Below are positions 26,604 through 37,667 of a stretch of DNA of 64,000 bases, piece by piece. Source of the stretch: an uncultured Lachnospiraceae bacterium (lineage in GTDB: Bacteria; Bacillota; Clostridia; Lachnospirales; Lachnospiraceae); contig CADAOY010000003.1 of NCBI GenBank assembly GCA_902789665.1, positions 1 through 64,000 on the forward strand, written 5' to 3'. The notes beneath the pieces are model-generated. The model searched no databases, was not told the DNA's origin, and was given only the letters and a program-made list of their open reading frames with translations. Position 1 is the stretch's first letter; each line of letters begins with the position of its first letter. A program made the translations under genes and the position numbers.

Positions 26604-29078
26604 TTATTTTTCCTCTTTTCCAAGTACAGAACGCATAACAAGTTTAAGGAAGAGTGGCTGTGTAAAGTATCCAAGAATGATACCGATAAGAGTCATACCA
26701 ATTATTGAGAATGGAAGCGATCTCTTTAAGCCCATCTTCATGCCCTGGATTGCACCTTTCTGTGCTTCAATACCGCCGGACTTTCCGTTGATGCCTTCCT
26801 GCATACCGTCGATACCCTTTTGCATTTCATCGATACCGCCCTGCATTTCATCAATGCCCTTCTGCATATCGTCGATACCGGCCTGCATCTCTTCGATGCC
26901 TTTCTGCATACCAGGTTCTTCAGGTGTTCCATTCATAATGGATGCTGATATTTCAGCCTTTGTTCCTTCGATGCTTGCTTCAAGTTCTTTTGCAGCTGCC
27001 TTCTTGCCTTCAAGTTCACCCTTAACGCCTTCAAGCTGGCCTGTAAGAGGTCCCTTCTTATCAGGAGTTGCTTCTTCAAGCTGTGCTTCAAGATCAGCCT
27101 GACGAGTCTCAAGTTCTGCTATAGACTCATTTAACTTATCCAAAGAATCCTGTCTTTCAGCAGTTGCTTCGCCTACAGCATTCTCAATAACCTTATCCAT
27201 TGAATTCTGAAGTGCCTTCTGCTCAGCCTTAAGCTCTGTCTGCTGACCTTTAAGCTCATCACGCTGTGCAATGAGTTCACCCTGCTGACCTTTGAGTTCA
27301 GACTGCTGTTCATAAAGTTCAACAACCTCAGATTCCATCTTGGCGATATTGCTCTTAATGCCATTCATTGCAAGTGTCGGCATTGAAATACTCATAACAA
27401 GAGACATAATCGGGAATATGATAATACTTGTTATAACGGAAGCAAGAATTCTTCCCTTAACTGAATTAGGATCAATTTTACGTTTCTTAAGGAACTTATC
27501 CTGTACCTCATTTGGTGGGATAAATGATGTAATAAGATGACCTGTAATCCAACCGATTATGGCACCAAGTAACCAGCCCTTCCATGTAAAATGACCGCTT
27601 GCCAGAGTACCGATTGTTGAGAATACAATAGTATTAAATGTATTCATAAGTAAGCTCATACGCTTACCAATCTTACGTCCGATAATAGCCTGTGGTGGTA
27701 ATTCACCAGGTTCCATCTTAGCCTGAACTGCTGCTGCAGGACTTAAATCAGAATCCTTAACTTCATAATCCTTATATGGAGGATTCTGAGCCCACTCAAG
27801 TATGGACTTGCCTTCCATCTTAACACGACGTTCAGGAATGGTTGTCGGATAATCATCTATATGCTGAGCCGCCTTAACAACAGGCATTGATTTCATCTCA
27901 ACTGACATCTTTGCATCCTGTGCTGAATGTATAGGACGGCACATCATATTTCTTGGTGTCGGCTTTAAATCACCACGCTGAGCGAAGAATTTATAATCAA
28001 GTGGCTCAACATTCTGAATCTCCTGTGCAAGGTCTGCAAATCTGATACGAAGTGAATTGCCATAGAAGTTACGATATATACCAACGTTTTCATTAATAGC
28101 TGCAACTGTCTGATCAATTACATCTTCGTTGAATCCTTTTGGTACATCAATTAATACTTCACCACCGAAGGATGTATATGAAGTAGCCCAGATTTTAAAG
28201 AGTTCTTCATCACCGCTCTTGTATTCTGTGCCCTCATGCCATGCAAAAAGCATAATAGTTTCATCATCTGCAGGGCATCTTCCCATTGCTACATGTCTGT
28301 CCATAAAACGCTTGAATTGTATTGGATAGAAACCGTTTTCAATTGGACCAACATAAAGCTGTACATCAGTACCGGCTTCAACATCATGACAAAGTCTTTC
28401 AAAATCATCGTCGATGCAGCACTTTCTGTCTGTATAACAGAACTGACATCCAAGACAGTGCTTATAATTATAATCGCTAAGATGAATCTCTGCTACACTG
28501 GCTCCTACAGCTGTAAAAGCATCAACATACTGTTTAGCAATTGTAGTAGTCTCTTCTGAATCATCAGTATAAACAACACGAACAGAAGCAGATTTAGTAA
28601 GTTTAAGGGACTTTCCACTTACTAAAGCTTTAACATTGTTATACCATGCATATACATCTGCACGATATTTCTCTTCAAGAATATCTGTTGAGTAGATACC
28701 TTCACCCTTGATATATCTAAGGCCAAATCTTTCAGCCCATATCTTAATATAATCATGAGGAAGATTATCCATCATCATACCGGATGTTGTAAAAGTTGTA
28801 ACCGGTGTATGCAGACCATTCTGGCGCATATATTCACCAACATTGTTCAATGCTTCCATCGACTGTGATGAAAGACAGAAATGATACAAACTTGTGGCAA
28901 CGATAATAAGATCTGCCTCTTTAAACTTGGCCAGATCTTCATCTTTTAATATGCCACTTTTTGGCATAACCAGTTCTACAAACGTGTCATCAGTGTGTGT
29001 GTGACTGACAAAACGCATAGATGCTAAAGTAATGGATTGCTCGCCGTTTAGCGATAGAGAAAAGACTAGTGTTTTCAA
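26604..29078 (-). CDS. double flavodoxin-like / membrane / coiled-coil fusion protein
   Basis: An 824-residue protein of unusual make-up. Residues 1-155 look like a flavodoxin-type alpha/beta domain. Residues 165-370 look like an NADPH-dependent FMN reductase with an iron-sulfur-flavoprotein cysteine cluster (Cys208, 211, 214, 220/221 in CLGCQFCYTDRKCC). A linker leads to two or three membrane helices (about 476-520, 542-566). A long coiled coil (577-715) follows, six perfect seven-residue repeats of the type MQKGIDE (724-765), and a last membrane helix (787-808). The start is TTG at 29078, six bases after GGGGGG. Electron transfer from flavin/Fe-S to something at or across the membrane is a guess. 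Monocistronic, with own promoter and terminator. I know of no named family with this order. Confidence 0.75.
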   Translation of the reverse strand: MKTLVFSLSLNGEQSITLASMRFVSHTHTDDTFVELVMPKSGILKDEDLAKFKEADLIIVATSLYHFCLSSQSMEALNNVGEYMRQNGLHTPVTTFTTSGMMMDNLPHDYIKIWAERFGLRYIKGEGIYSTDILEEKYRADVYAWYNNVKALVSGKSLKLTKSASVRVVYTDDSEETTTIAKQYVDAFTAVGASVAEIHLSDYNYKHCLGCQFCYTDRKCCIDDDFERLCHDVEAGTDVQLYVGPIENGFYPIQFKRFMDRHVAMGRCPADDETIMLFAWHEGTEYKSGDEELFKIWATSYTSFGGEVLIDVPKGFNEDVIDQTVAAINENVGIYRNFYGNSLRIRFADLAQEIQNVEPLDYKFFAQRGDLKPTPRNMMCRPIHSAQDAKMSVEMKSMPVVKAAQHIDDYPTTIPERRVKMEGKSILEWAQNPPYKDYEVKDSDLSPAAAVQAKMEPGELPPQAIIGRKIGKRMSLLMNTFNTIVFSTIGTLASGHFTWKGWLLGAIIGWITGHLITSFIPPNEVQDKFLKKRKIDPNSVKGRILASVITSIIIFPIMSLVMSISMPTLAMNGIKSNIAKMESEVVELYEQQSELKGQQGELIAQRDELKGQQTELKAEQKALQNSMDKVIENAVGEATAERQDSLDKLNESIAELETRQADLEAQLEEATPDKKGPLTGQLEGVKGELEGKKAAAKELEASIEGTKAEISASIMNGTPEEPGMQKGIEEMQAGIDDMQKGIDEMQGGIDEMQKGIDGMQEGINGKSGGIEAQKGAIQGMKMGLKRSLPFSIIGMTLIGIILGYFTQPLFLKLVMRSVLGKEEK

Positions 29079-29169
29079 ACCATACCCCCCTTTTCAATTT
29101 TCAAATGTTAGTAACCCTTTAGTGACCTTATCGCCGGAAATAGTCCCCACCTTTCCAACAATTATTTAT

Positions 29170-29198
29170 AATATAACATATAGTATTTTTAACTACAA
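29170..29198 (-). promoter_or_regulatory. promoter for the flavoprotein fusion gene
   Basis: TTGTAG, 17 bases, TATATT on the minus strand. A palindrome ACGCT-AA-AGCGT (29200-29211) sits directly upstream of the -35. Confidence 0.6.
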
Positions 29199-29199
29199 T

Positions 29200-29211
29200 A
29201 CGCTAAAGCGT
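29200..29211. promoter_or_regulatory. candidate operator palindrome
   Basis: ACGCT-AA-AGCGT, a perfect 5+5 inverted repeat abutting the -35 of the fusion-gene promoter. It may bind a regulator; which one is unknown. Confidence 0.35.
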
Positions 29212-29240
29212 TAAACAATTTTTTAACAATCATTTTAAAT

Positions 29241-29272
29241 AAAAAAGGCCTCCGAGAAATTCTCGGAAGCCT
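29241..29272 (-). terminator. terminator after tuf
   Basis: Minus strand AGGCTTCCGAG with its partner (one G-T wobble), then TTTTTTATTT. It ends the translation-factor operon. Confidence 0.85.
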
Positions 29273-29313
29273 AAATTTTTTAATTAGCGGGTTGGGCTGT
29301 TCTACAATTTTTA

Positions 29314-30501
29314 TTACTCAATAATTGTAGCAACTCTTCCTGAACCAACTGTTCTACCACCTTCACGAATAGCGAATGTAAGACCCTGCTCCATAGCGAT
29401 TGGGTGAATTAATTCGATAGTCATTTCGATGTTATCACCAGGCATGCACATTTCTGTACCTGCAGGAAGGTTACAAACACCTGTAACGTCTGTTGTTCTG
29501 AAGTAGAACTGTGGTCTATAGTTGTTGAAGAAAGGAGTATGACGTCCACCTTCATCCTTTGTTAATACGTAAACCTGAGCTGTAAATTTCTTGTGGCATG
29601 TAACTGAACCTGGTTTAGCAAGAACCTGTCCTCTTTCGATTTCGTTTCTCTGAACACCACGAAGAAGAGCACCGATGTTATCACCAGCCTGAGCCTCGTC
29701 AAGTAACTTACGGAACATTTCGATACCAGTTACAACTGTCTGACGATTCTCTTCCTTGATACCAACTAATTCAACAGGCTCGTTGAGCTTTAATGTACCT
29801 CTTTCTACTCTACCTGTAGCAACTGTACCACGACCTGTGATTGTGAATACGTCTTCTACTGGCATTAAGAATGGCTTATCTGTCTCTCTCTGAGGATCTG
29901 GGATATATTCGTCAACAGTATTCATGAGTTCCATGATCTTGTCGCCCCACTCACCGTTAGGATCTTCAAGAGCCTTAAGAGCTGAACCCTTAACGATAGG
30001 TGAATCTTCGAAACCATACTCAGCAAGCTGCTCTGTAACTTCCATCTCTACTAAGTCGATAAGTTCTTCATCATCAACCATATCACACTTATTTAAGAAT
30101 ACAACGATTTTAGGAACACCTACCTGACGAGAAAGTAAGATGTGCTCTTTTGTCTGAGCCATAACACCATCAGTAGCAGCAACAACTAAGATAGCACCAT
30201 CCATCTGAGCTGCACCAGTGATCATGTTCTTAACGTAGTCAGCATGGCCCGGGCAGTCAACGTGAGCGTAATGTCTCTTCTCTGTCTGATACTCAACGTG
30301 AGCTGTAGAGATTGTGATACCTCTTTCTCTCTCTTCTGGAGCCTTATCGATGTTCTCGAAATCAACCTTCTCGTTACCTGGAACTCTTGCAGCTAAAACC
30401 TTTGTGATAGCTGCTGTAAGAGTTGTTTTACCATGGTCAACGTGACCGATGGTACCAATATTACAATGCGCTTTAGTTCTCTCAAATTTTGCTTTTGCCA
30501 T
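29314..30501 (-). CDS. tuf: elongation factor Tu
   Basis: GTPase that delivers aminoacyl-tRNA to the ribosome. The 395-residue protein has the G1 loop GHVDHGKTT, the switch [15 protein letters not shown], and the domain 2 and 3 sequences of EF-Tu ending in [22 protein letters not shown] before the ATG at 30501. It is the last gene of the str cluster and also has its own strong promoter at 30565-30593, which fits the higher need for EF-Tu than EF-G. Confidence 0.99.
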   Translation of the reverse strand: MAKAKFERTKAHCNIGTIGHVDHGKTTLTAAITKVLAARVPGNEKVDFENIDKAPEERERGITISTAHVEYQTEKRHYAHVDCPGHADYVKNMITGAAQMDGAILVVAATDGVMAQTKEHILLSRQVGVPKIVVFLNKCDMVDDEELIDLVEMEVTEQLAEYGFEDSPIVKGSALKALEDPNGEWGDKIMELMNTVDEYIPDPQRETDKPFLMPVEDVFTITGRGTVATGRVERGTLKLNEPVELVGIKEENRQTVVTGIEMFRKLLDEAQAGDNIGALLRGVQRNEIERGQVLAKPGSVTCHKKFTAQVYVLTKDEGGRHTPFFNNYRPQFYFRTTDVTGVCNLPAGTEMCMPGDNIEMTIELIHPIAMEQGLTFAIREGGRTVGSGRVATIIE

Positions 30502-30564
30502 TTCTAATTATCCTCCTTACAAAAGTAACAAAATTATTATTTTCTGATTAAACCACTAACTTTG

Positions 30565-30593
30565 ATTATATAAGATAATACCTATATTTTCAA
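30565..30593 (-). promoter_or_regulatory. internal promoter for tuf
   Basis: TTGAAA, 17 bases, TATAAT on the minus strand, between fusA and tuf; leader about 60 bases. Confidence 0.75.
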
Positions 30594-30610
30594 GGGGTTT
30601 TTATTATCTC

Positions 30611-30633
30611 CCCACCCCAATTTAAGGGGTGGG
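30611..30633 (-). other. GC-rich hairpin after fusA
   Basis: CCCACCCC-TTAAATT-GGGGTGGG on the minus strand, 9 bp past the fusA stop and just before the tuf promoter. It is followed by GAGATAATAAAAA rather than a pure T run. It may be a partial terminator, or a 3' stabiliser or processing site. Confidence 0.55.
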
Positions 30634-30641
30634 AACATATA

Positions 30642-32768
30642 TTAGTTATTTGTCGAACGACCGGCAATAATCTTCTCCTGGATATTCTTTGGAACCGGCT
30701 CATACTTCTCGAAGAACATTGAGTAGTTACCACGACCCTGTGTCTTGGAACGAAGGTCTGTAGAATAACCAAACATTTCAGCAAGAGGAACGAAACCTCT
30801 TACAATCTTACCGCCGCCAAGATCATCCATACCTTCGATACGGCCACGACGTGAGTTGATATCACCGATAACGTCGCCCATGTATTCTTCAGGCATAGTA
30901 ACCTCAACCTTCATGATAGGCTCAAGAAGTACAGGATCACCCTTCTTCATAGCATCCTTGAATGCCATAGAACCGGCAATGTGGAATGCCATTTCTGAGG
31001 AGTCGACTTCATGGTATGAACCATCATATACGTTAGCACTTACACCAAGTACAGGGAATCCGGCAAGAACACCGCTCTTAGCAGCTTCTTCAATACCTTC
31101 ACCAACTGCTGGGATGTATTCCTTAGGAATAGCACCACCGACAACGGTTGATTCGAACTTGAATGTTTCCTCGCCATTTGGATCCATTGGTGTAAATTTA
31201 ACTTTACAGTGACCATACTGACCACGACCACCAGACTGCTTAGCATACTTGGAATCAACATCAACTTCCTTAGTAAATGTTTCCTTATAAGCAACCTGAG
31301 GAGCACCAACGTTAGCCTCTACCTTGAACTCACGAAGAAGTCTGTCTACGATGATTTCCAGGTGAAGCTCACCCATACCGGCGATAATTGTCTGACCTGT
31401 TTCATTATCTGTATGTGCTCTGAATGTAGGATCTTCTTCTGCAAGCTTAGCTAAAGCTTCACCAAGCTTACCCTGACCTGCCTTAGTCTTAGGCTCGATA
31501 GCCAGCTCGATAACCGGCTCAGGGAATTCCATAGACTCAAGAATTACAGGATGCTGCTCATCACAGATTGTATCACCAGTTCCTGTGAACTTGAAACCAA
31601 CTGCTGCAGCGATATCACCAGAATATACCTTATCTAATTCCTTACGGGTATTAGCGTGCATCTGGAGGATACGTCCTACTCTTTCCTTCTTATCTTTTGA
31701 AGAGTTAAGTACATAAGAACCTGAGTTCATTGTACCTGAATAAACTCTGAAGAATGCAAGCTTACCAACGAATGGGTCTGCCATAATCTTGAATGCAAGA
31801 GCTGCGAATGGCTCTTCATCAGATGAATGTCTCTCAATTTCGTTACCATCAAGGTCTGTACCTTTGATTGATGGGATATCAAGAGGTGATGGCATGTATT
31901 CAATAATTGCGTCAAGAAGCTTCTGAACGCCCTTATTTCTGTAAGCTGTACCACAACATACAGGAACAGCTGTACACTCACATGTACCCTTTCTTAAAGC
32001 TTTCTTTAACTGATCATTTGTGATAGAATCCGGATTCTCCATCCACTCCATCATAAGATCATCATCAAGTTCTACGCACTTTTCAATAAGATCAGCATGA
32101 TAAATCTCAGCTTCTTCCTTCATATCATCAGGAATATCAACGATTGAGATGTCTTCGCCCTTATCATCATTATAGATGTAAGCCTGCATCTCGAATAAGT
32201 CGATAATGCCCTTAAATTCGTCTTCCTTACCGATTGGTAACTGAACAACGATAGCATTCTTACCAAGACGATTCTTAATCTGATCTACAGCTGCATAGAA
32301 GTTAGCACCTAAAATGTCCATCTTGTTGATGAATGCCATTCTTGGTACGTTATATGTATCAGCCTGACGCCATACGTTTTCTGACTGTGGTTCAACACCA
32401 CCCTTTGCACAGAATACACCAACTGCGCCATCCAATACTCTAAGTGAACGCTCAACTTCTACAGTAAAGTCAACGTGGCCCGGAGTATCAATGATATTGA
32501 TACGATGCTCTAAAGCACCAGCCTTTGGCTTAGCGTGATCCTGAAGTGTCCAGTGACATGTTGTAGCAGCAGAAGTAATTGTGATACCTCTTTCCTTTTC
32601 CTGCTCCATCCAGTCCATTGTTGACTCACCATCATGAGTTTCACCAATTTTATAGTTTACACCTGTGTAATAGAGGATACGCTCTGTTGTGGTAGTCTTA
32701 CCAGCATCGATATGAGCCATAATACCAATATTACGGGTTCTTTCCAATGGATATTCTCTTCCAGCCAA
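30642..32768 (-). CDS. fusA: elongation factor G
   Basis: Translocase GTPase, 708 residues in five domains. It starts [32 protein letters not shown] (G1). DTPGHVDF and NKMD follow, then the domain IV loop GGRGQYGH and a C-terminal domain with [14 protein letters not shown], both standard for EF-G. The ATG follows AAGGAGGAA. rpsG lies 15 bp upstream. Standard str operon member. Confidence 0.98.
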   Translation of the reverse strand: MAGREYPLERTRNIGIMAHIDAGKTTTTERILYYTGVNYKIGETHDGESTMDWMEQEKERGITITSAATTCHWTLQDHAKPKAGALEHRINIIDTPGHVDFTVEVERSLRVLDGAVGVFCAKGGVEPQSENVWRQADTYNVPRMAFINKMDILGANFYAAVDQIKNRLGKNAIVVQLPIGKEDEFKGIIDLFEMQAYIYNDDKGEDISIVDIPDDMKEEAEIYHADLIEKCVELDDDLMMEWMENPDSITNDQLKKALRKGTCECTAVPVCCGTAYRNKGVQKLLDAIIEYMPSPLDIPSIKGTDLDGNEIERHSSDEEPFAALAFKIMADPFVGKLAFFRVYSGTMNSGSYVLNSSKDKKERVGRILQMHANTRKELDKVYSGDIAAAVGFKFTGTGDTICDEQHPVILESMEFPEPVIELAIEPKTKAGQGKLGEALAKLAEEDPTFRAHTDNETGQTIIAGMGELHLEIIVDRLLREFKVEANVGAPQVAYKETFTKEVDVDSKYAKQSGGRGQYGHCKVKFTPMDPNGEETFKFESTVVGGAIPKEYIPAVGEGIEEAAKSGVLAGFPVLGVSANVYDGSYHEVDSSEMAFHIAGSMAFKDAMKKGDPVLLEPIMKVEVTMPEEYMGDVIGDINSRRGRIEGMDDLGGGKIVRGFVPLAEMFGYSTDLRSKTQGRGNYSMFFEKYEPVPKNIQEKIIAGRSTNN

Positions 32769-32783
32769 TGTCGTTCCTCCTTA

Positions 32784-33416
<633 letters not shown>

Positions 33417-33836
33417 TTATTTTGCTGCTTTAGGCTTCTTAGCGCCGTATTTAGAACGAGCCTGACGTCTGTTAGCAACACCTGCTGTATCCAAAGTACC
33501 ACGAACGATGTGATATCTTGTACCAGGTAAGTCCTTTACTCTACCACCACGAATAAGAACAACACTATGTTCCTGAAGGTTGTGTCCTTCACCAGGAATG
33601 TAGCTTGTTACTTCAATACCATTTGAAAGTCTTACTCTGGCAATCTTACGCATAGCTGAGTTAGGTTTCTTAGGTGTAGCAGTCTTAACAGCTGTACATA
33701 CGCCTCTCTTCTGTGGAGATGGAGCATCAATTGAAGTCTTGTGTAATGAGTTGTAGCTCTTCTGAAGAGCTGGTGCTGTAGACTTCTTAACGATTGTCTG
33801 TCTTCCCTTGCGCACTAACTGGTTAATTGTTGGCAT
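33417..33836 (-). CDS. rpsL: 30S ribosomal protein S12
   Basis: Decoding-centre protein, 139 residues, starting [12 protein letters not shown]. The lysines in [11 protein letters not shown] and GGRVKDLPG, where streptomycin-resistance changes arise in other bacteria, have the ordinary wild-type sequence. SD AAGGAGG. First gene of the str operon, with a strong promoter 75-105 bp upstream. Confidence 0.98.
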   Translation of the reverse strand: MPTINQLVRKGRQTIVKKSTAPALQKSYNSLHKTSIDAPSPQKRGVCTAVKTATPKKPNSAMRKIARVRLSNGIEVTSYIPGEGHNLQEHSVVLIRGGRVKDLPGTRYHIVRGTLDTAGVANRRQARSKYGAKKPKAAK

Positions 33837-33876
33837 TTCGATTTGTCCTCCTTTTCTTCAATATTTTATAACAGTC

Positions 33877-33907
33877 TAAGCGTGCGAACATAAAATTCGC
33901 ACGCCTA
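33877..33907 (-). other. 5'-terminal stem-loop of the str operon mRNA
   Basis: A 12-bp stem (TAGGCGTGCGAA with one G-T pair) and a 7-base loop, starting at or within a few bases of the predicted transcription start. There is no T run, so it is not a terminator. Such 5' hairpins protect mRNAs from 5'-end decay in known cases. Confidence 0.55.
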
Positions 33908-33910
33908 AAC

Positions 33911-33940
33911 ATTATAAGTATAATATTAATTCTTTGTCAA
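33911..33940 (-). promoter_or_regulatory. strong promoter for the str operon (rpsL)
   Basis: Consensus TTGACA, 18 bases, consensus TATAAT on the minus strand, starting 8 bp past the rpoC stop. Confidence 0.85.
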
Positions 33941-33947
33941 GAGTATT

Positions 33948-36900
33948 TTATTCCTGACCATCTTCAGCAGCAACAGTTTCTTCTTCGCCTGTTACTTCTT
34001 CATCTAATACTTCTTCTTCATCATACTCCGGAAGAATGGTATCAATCTTCACATCTCTGTGGTCCTTCATACCTGTACCTGCTGGAATAAGTCTACCAAT
34101 AAGTACGTTTTCCTTAAGTCCGATAAGAGTATCAACCTTACCCTTTGTAGCTGCATCTGTAAGAACTCTTGTTGTTTCCTGGAATGATGCTGCTGATAAG
34201 AATGAGTTGGTTGCAAGTGCTGCCTTGGTGATACCTAAGATGATGTCCTTAGGTTCAGCTGGTGTAGCATTCGGATTATTCTTAAGAAGTTCTTCATTAA
34301 TTGCTTCAAGTTCAAGTCTGTCTACAAGGCTGCCTGGAAGTAACTCTGTATCTCCGGCTTCCTCAACAAGCTGTTTCTTAAGCATCTGACGAACGATAAC
34401 TTCGATATGCTTATCTGCAAGATCAACACCCTGTAAGTTGTAAACCTTCTGAACTTCTCTGATGAGATAATTCTCAACGGCTTCAATCTTCTTAATCTCA
34501 AGGAGATCTGCTGGATAAATACTACCTTCTGTAAGTTCATCACCGGCTTCAATACTCTGACCTTCTTCTACTCTGATTCTTGAACCGTATGGAATAGAAT
34601 ATGTCTTTGTATTTGTTCCGTCATCTACGACAACTTCTCTCTTCTGCTTGGTCTCGTTAATTGTAACCTTACCAGCGATTTCAGAGATGATTGCAAGTCC
34701 CTTAGGCTTACGTGCTTCGAAAAGTTCCTCAACTCTAGGAAGACCCTGAGTGATGTTGTTTCCGGCGATACCACCTGTATGGAATGTTCTCATTGTAAGC
34801 TGTGTACCAGGTTCACCGATGGACTGTGCTGCAATGATACCTACTGCTTCACCAACCTGTACAGGTTCACCTGTTGACATGTTAGCGCCGTAGCACTTAG
34901 CACAAATACCATTTCTTGACTTACATGTAAGGATGCTTCTGATCTTAACAGCCTTAACCGGATTACCTTCTGCATCAACACCGTGAGCACAAATTCTTGA
35001 TGCTCTTGAAGGAGTAATCATGTGGTTAGCCTTAACGATAACCTCTCCCTTGTCATCCATGATTGTCTCAGCAGCGAATCTGCCTTTAATTCTTGTTTCA
35101 AGATTTTCAATTGTATCTTTACCATCAACTAAAGCCATTGCTGTGATACCAGGTATCTCTGCTCTGTCGATAGCACAGTCTGTCTCTCTGATGATGAGTT
35201 CCTGACAAACGTCAACCATACGTCTTGTAAGGTAACCTGAGTCAGCTGTACGAAGAGCTGTATCAGAAAGACCCTTACGAGCACCGTGAGCTGACATGAA
35301 ATATTCAAGTACGTCAAGACCTTCACGGAAGTTAGACTTAATAGGAAGCTCGATTGTGTGACCTGTTGTATCTGACATAAGTCCACGCATTGCAGCAAGC
35401 TGTTTCATCTGCTGTTCGCTACCACGGGCACCGGAATCAGCCATCATCTTAATATTGTTGAAGTCATCCATGGAAGCCATGAGTTCTTTTGTTAATCTCT
35501 CATCAGTGTCGTTCCATACCTGGATAACGTTCTTATATCTTTCTTCATCAGTACACATACCACGGTTGTAGTTACGTGTAATTGTATCAACCTTAGCCTG
35601 TGCTTCATCAAGTAATGCCTGCTTACATGAAGGAACAACCATATCCTTGATTGAAACTGTCATGGCAGCCTTGGTTGAGAACTTGTAACCTATCGCCTTA
35701 ACAAGGTCAAGTACCTCAGCTGTCTTTGTAGCACCATGAGTATTGATAACCTTCTCGAGGATTTTCTTAAGCTGCTTCTTACCTACAAGGTAGTTAACTT
35801 CAAGCTTAAGCTTATCTTCATCAGTCTCTCTCTCAATCTCGCCAAGATCCTGTGGTAAAATCTCATTGAATAAGAATCTGCCAAGTGTTGACTCTACAAA
35901 GCCTTCAATTTCTCTTCCATCCGGAAGTGTCTTCTTAACTCTTACTCTGATTCTGGCATGTAAACCAAGAACGCCGTTCTCGTATGCCATAATAGCTTCG
36001 TTAAGATCCTTGAAACTCTTATACTGTGATATTTCATTGCCCTTTTCATCAATGACAGTTTCCTTAACTGCATCTGTCTCGTTATCTCTTTCCTGTGTAA
36101 GGTAGTAGATACCAAGAACCATATCCTGTGAAGGAACTGCAACAGGAGCACCATCTGAAGGCTTAAGTAAGTTGTTAGGTGACAGAAGTAAGAATCTACA
36201 CTCTGCCTGAGCCTCTACAGAAAGTGGAAGGTGAACAGCCATCTGGTCACCGTCGAAGTCGGCGTTGAAAGCTGTACATACAAGTGGATGAAGCTTAATA
36301 GCCTTACCTTCAACCAGGATTGGCTCAAATGCCTGAATACCAAGTCTGTGAAGTGTAGGAGCTCTGTTAAGCATAACAGGATGCTCGCTGATTACTTCTT
36401 CAAGAACGTCCCAAACCTTGTCATCAAACTTATCAACAAGTTTCTTAGCGCCCTTGATGTTATCAGTGATCTTTCTCTTAACGATTTCCTTCATAACGAA
36501 AGGCTTGAATAACTCAAGTGCCATTTCCTTAGGAAGACCACACTGATATATCTTAAGTTCAGGACCAACGACGATAACTGAACGTCCTGAATAGTCAACT
36601 CTCTTACCTAAGAGGTTCTGACGGAAACGACCTGTCTTACCTTTAAGCATATCAGAAAAGCTCTTAAGAACTCTGCTGCCTGCACCTGTAACGCTGCGGC
36701 CATGTCTACCGTTATCGAAGAGTGAGTCTACAGCTTCCTGAAGCATTCTCTTCTCGTTACGTACGATAATATCAGGAGCTCCTAATTCAAGAAGCTTTGC
36801 AAGACGGTTGTTACGGTTAATGATTCTACGATATAAATCATTAAGGTCAGATGTTGCGAATCTGCCACCATCAAGCTGAACCATAGGTCTTAAATCTGGT

Positions 36901-37634
36901 GGGATTACAGGAATTACATCCAGAATCATCCACTCAGGCTTATTCTGTGAAGAACGGAAAGCATCTACAACGCCAAGTCTCTTAAGAAGTTTGCTTCTCT
37001 TCTGACCCTTTGTCTGTGGATCAGAGATAGCTTCCTTAAGTTCTTCATAATCTTTATCAAGATCAACATTCTGAAGAAGTTCCTTAATAGCTTCAGCACC
37101 TGAACCTACACGGAAAGCGCCATAGCCGTACTTCTCTTTAGCATCCTGATAATCATTCTCGGTAAGAACCTGCATATATTCAAGATCAGTCTCACCTTTA
37201 TCAAGTACTACATAAGCACTGAAATATAAAACTTTTTCAAGTGACTTAACAGGAATATTAAGTATAAAACTGATTCTGCTAGGTACACCCTTGAAATACC
37301 AGATGTGTGAAACAGGTGCAGCTAACTTAATATGTCCCATTCTCTCACGACGAACATTGGCTTTTGTTACCTCTACGCCACACTTGTCGCAGATAGTACC
37401 TTTGTTCTTAATCTTCTTATACTTACCACAGAAGCATTCCCAGTCTTTGGTAGGTCCGAATATCTTCTGACAAAACAGACCATCATGCTCTGGTTTAAGA
37501 GTTCTATAGTTAATAGTCTCCGGCTTTGTTACCTCGCCATGTGACCACTCAAGTATTTTCTCAGGAGAAGCTAAACCAATTCTAATAGAGTCAAACATAA
37601 TGGACTCGTTCGTTTCTTTCTTCATTCCAGACAT
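33948..37634 (-). CDS. rpoC: RNA polymerase beta' subunit
   Basis: 1228 residues. The N-terminal zinc site is [20 protein letters not shown]. The catalytic [12 protein letters not shown] binds Mg2+, and the trigger-loop/bridge-helix region is present ([19 protein letters not shown]). A second zinc site is [13 protein letters not shown], and the acidic C-terminus is variable. SD AAGGAG. It lies 33 bp after rpoB. No terminator separates it from the str promoter, so some read-through into rpsL is likely. Confidence 0.98.
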   Translation of the reverse strand: MSGMKKETNESIMFDSIRIGLASPEKILEWSHGEVTKPETINYRTLKPEHDGLFCQKIFGPTKDWECFCGKYKKIKNKGTICDKCGVEVTKANVRRERMGHIKLAAPVSHIWYFKGVPSRISFILNIPVKSLEKVLYFSAYVVLDKGETDLEYMQVLTENDYQDAKEKYGYGAFRVGSGAEAIKELLQNVDLDKDYEELKEAISDPQTKGQKRSKLLKRLGVVDAFRSSQNKPEWMILDVIPVIPPDLRPMVQLDGGRFATSDLNDLYRRIINRNNRLAKLLELGAPDIIVRNEKRMLQEAVDSLFDNGRHGRSVTGAGSRVLKSFSDMLKGKTGRFRQNLLGKRVDYSGRSVIVVGPELKIYQCGLPKEMALELFKPFVMKEIVKRKITDNIKGAKKLVDKFDDKVWDVLEEVISEHPVMLNRAPTLHRLGIQAFEPILVEGKAIKLHPLVCTAFNADFDGDQMAVHLPLSVEAQAECRFLLLSPNNLLKPSDGAPVAVPSQDMVLGIYYLTQERDNETDAVKETVIDEKGNEISQYKSFKDLNEAIMAYENGVLGLHARIRVRVKKTLPDGREIEGFVESTLGRFLFNEILPQDLGEIERETDEDKLKLEVNYLVGKKQLKKILEKVINTHGATKTAEVLDLVKAIGYKFSTKAAMTVSIKDMVVPSCKQALLDEAQAKVDTITRNYNRGMCTDEERYKNVIQVWNDTDERLTKELMASMDDFNNIKMMADSGARGSEQQMKQLAAMRGLMSDTTGHTIELPIKSNFREGLDVLEYFMSAHGARKGLSDTALRTADSGYLTRRMVDVCQELIIRETDCAIDRAEIPGITAMALVDGKDTIENLETRIKGRFAAETIMDDKGEVIVKANHMITPSRASRICAHGVDAEGNPVKAVKIRSILTCKSRNGICAKCYGANMSTGEPVQVGEAVGIIAAQSIGEPGTQLTMRTFHTGGIAGNNITQGLPRVEELFEARKPKGLAIISEIAGKVTINETKQKREVVVDDGTNTKTYSIPYGSRIRVEEGQSIEAGDELTEGSIYPADLLEIKKIEAVENYLIREVQKVYNLQGVDLADKHIEVIVRQMLKKQLVEEAGDTELLPGSLVDRLELEAINEELLKNNPNATPAEPKDIILGITKAALATNSFLSAASFQETTRVLTDAATKGKVDTLIGLKENVLIGRLIPAGTGMKDHRDVKIDTILPEYDEEEVLDEEVTGEEETVAAEDGQE

Positions 37635-37667
37635 TACTTACACTCCTTCCAACTTATACTAAACGAC

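Noticed and set aside
26677..27102. Plus-strand ORF with CISSIPF repeats
   Set aside because: Antisense shadow of the heptad repeats in the minus-strand fusion protein; no SD or promoter.
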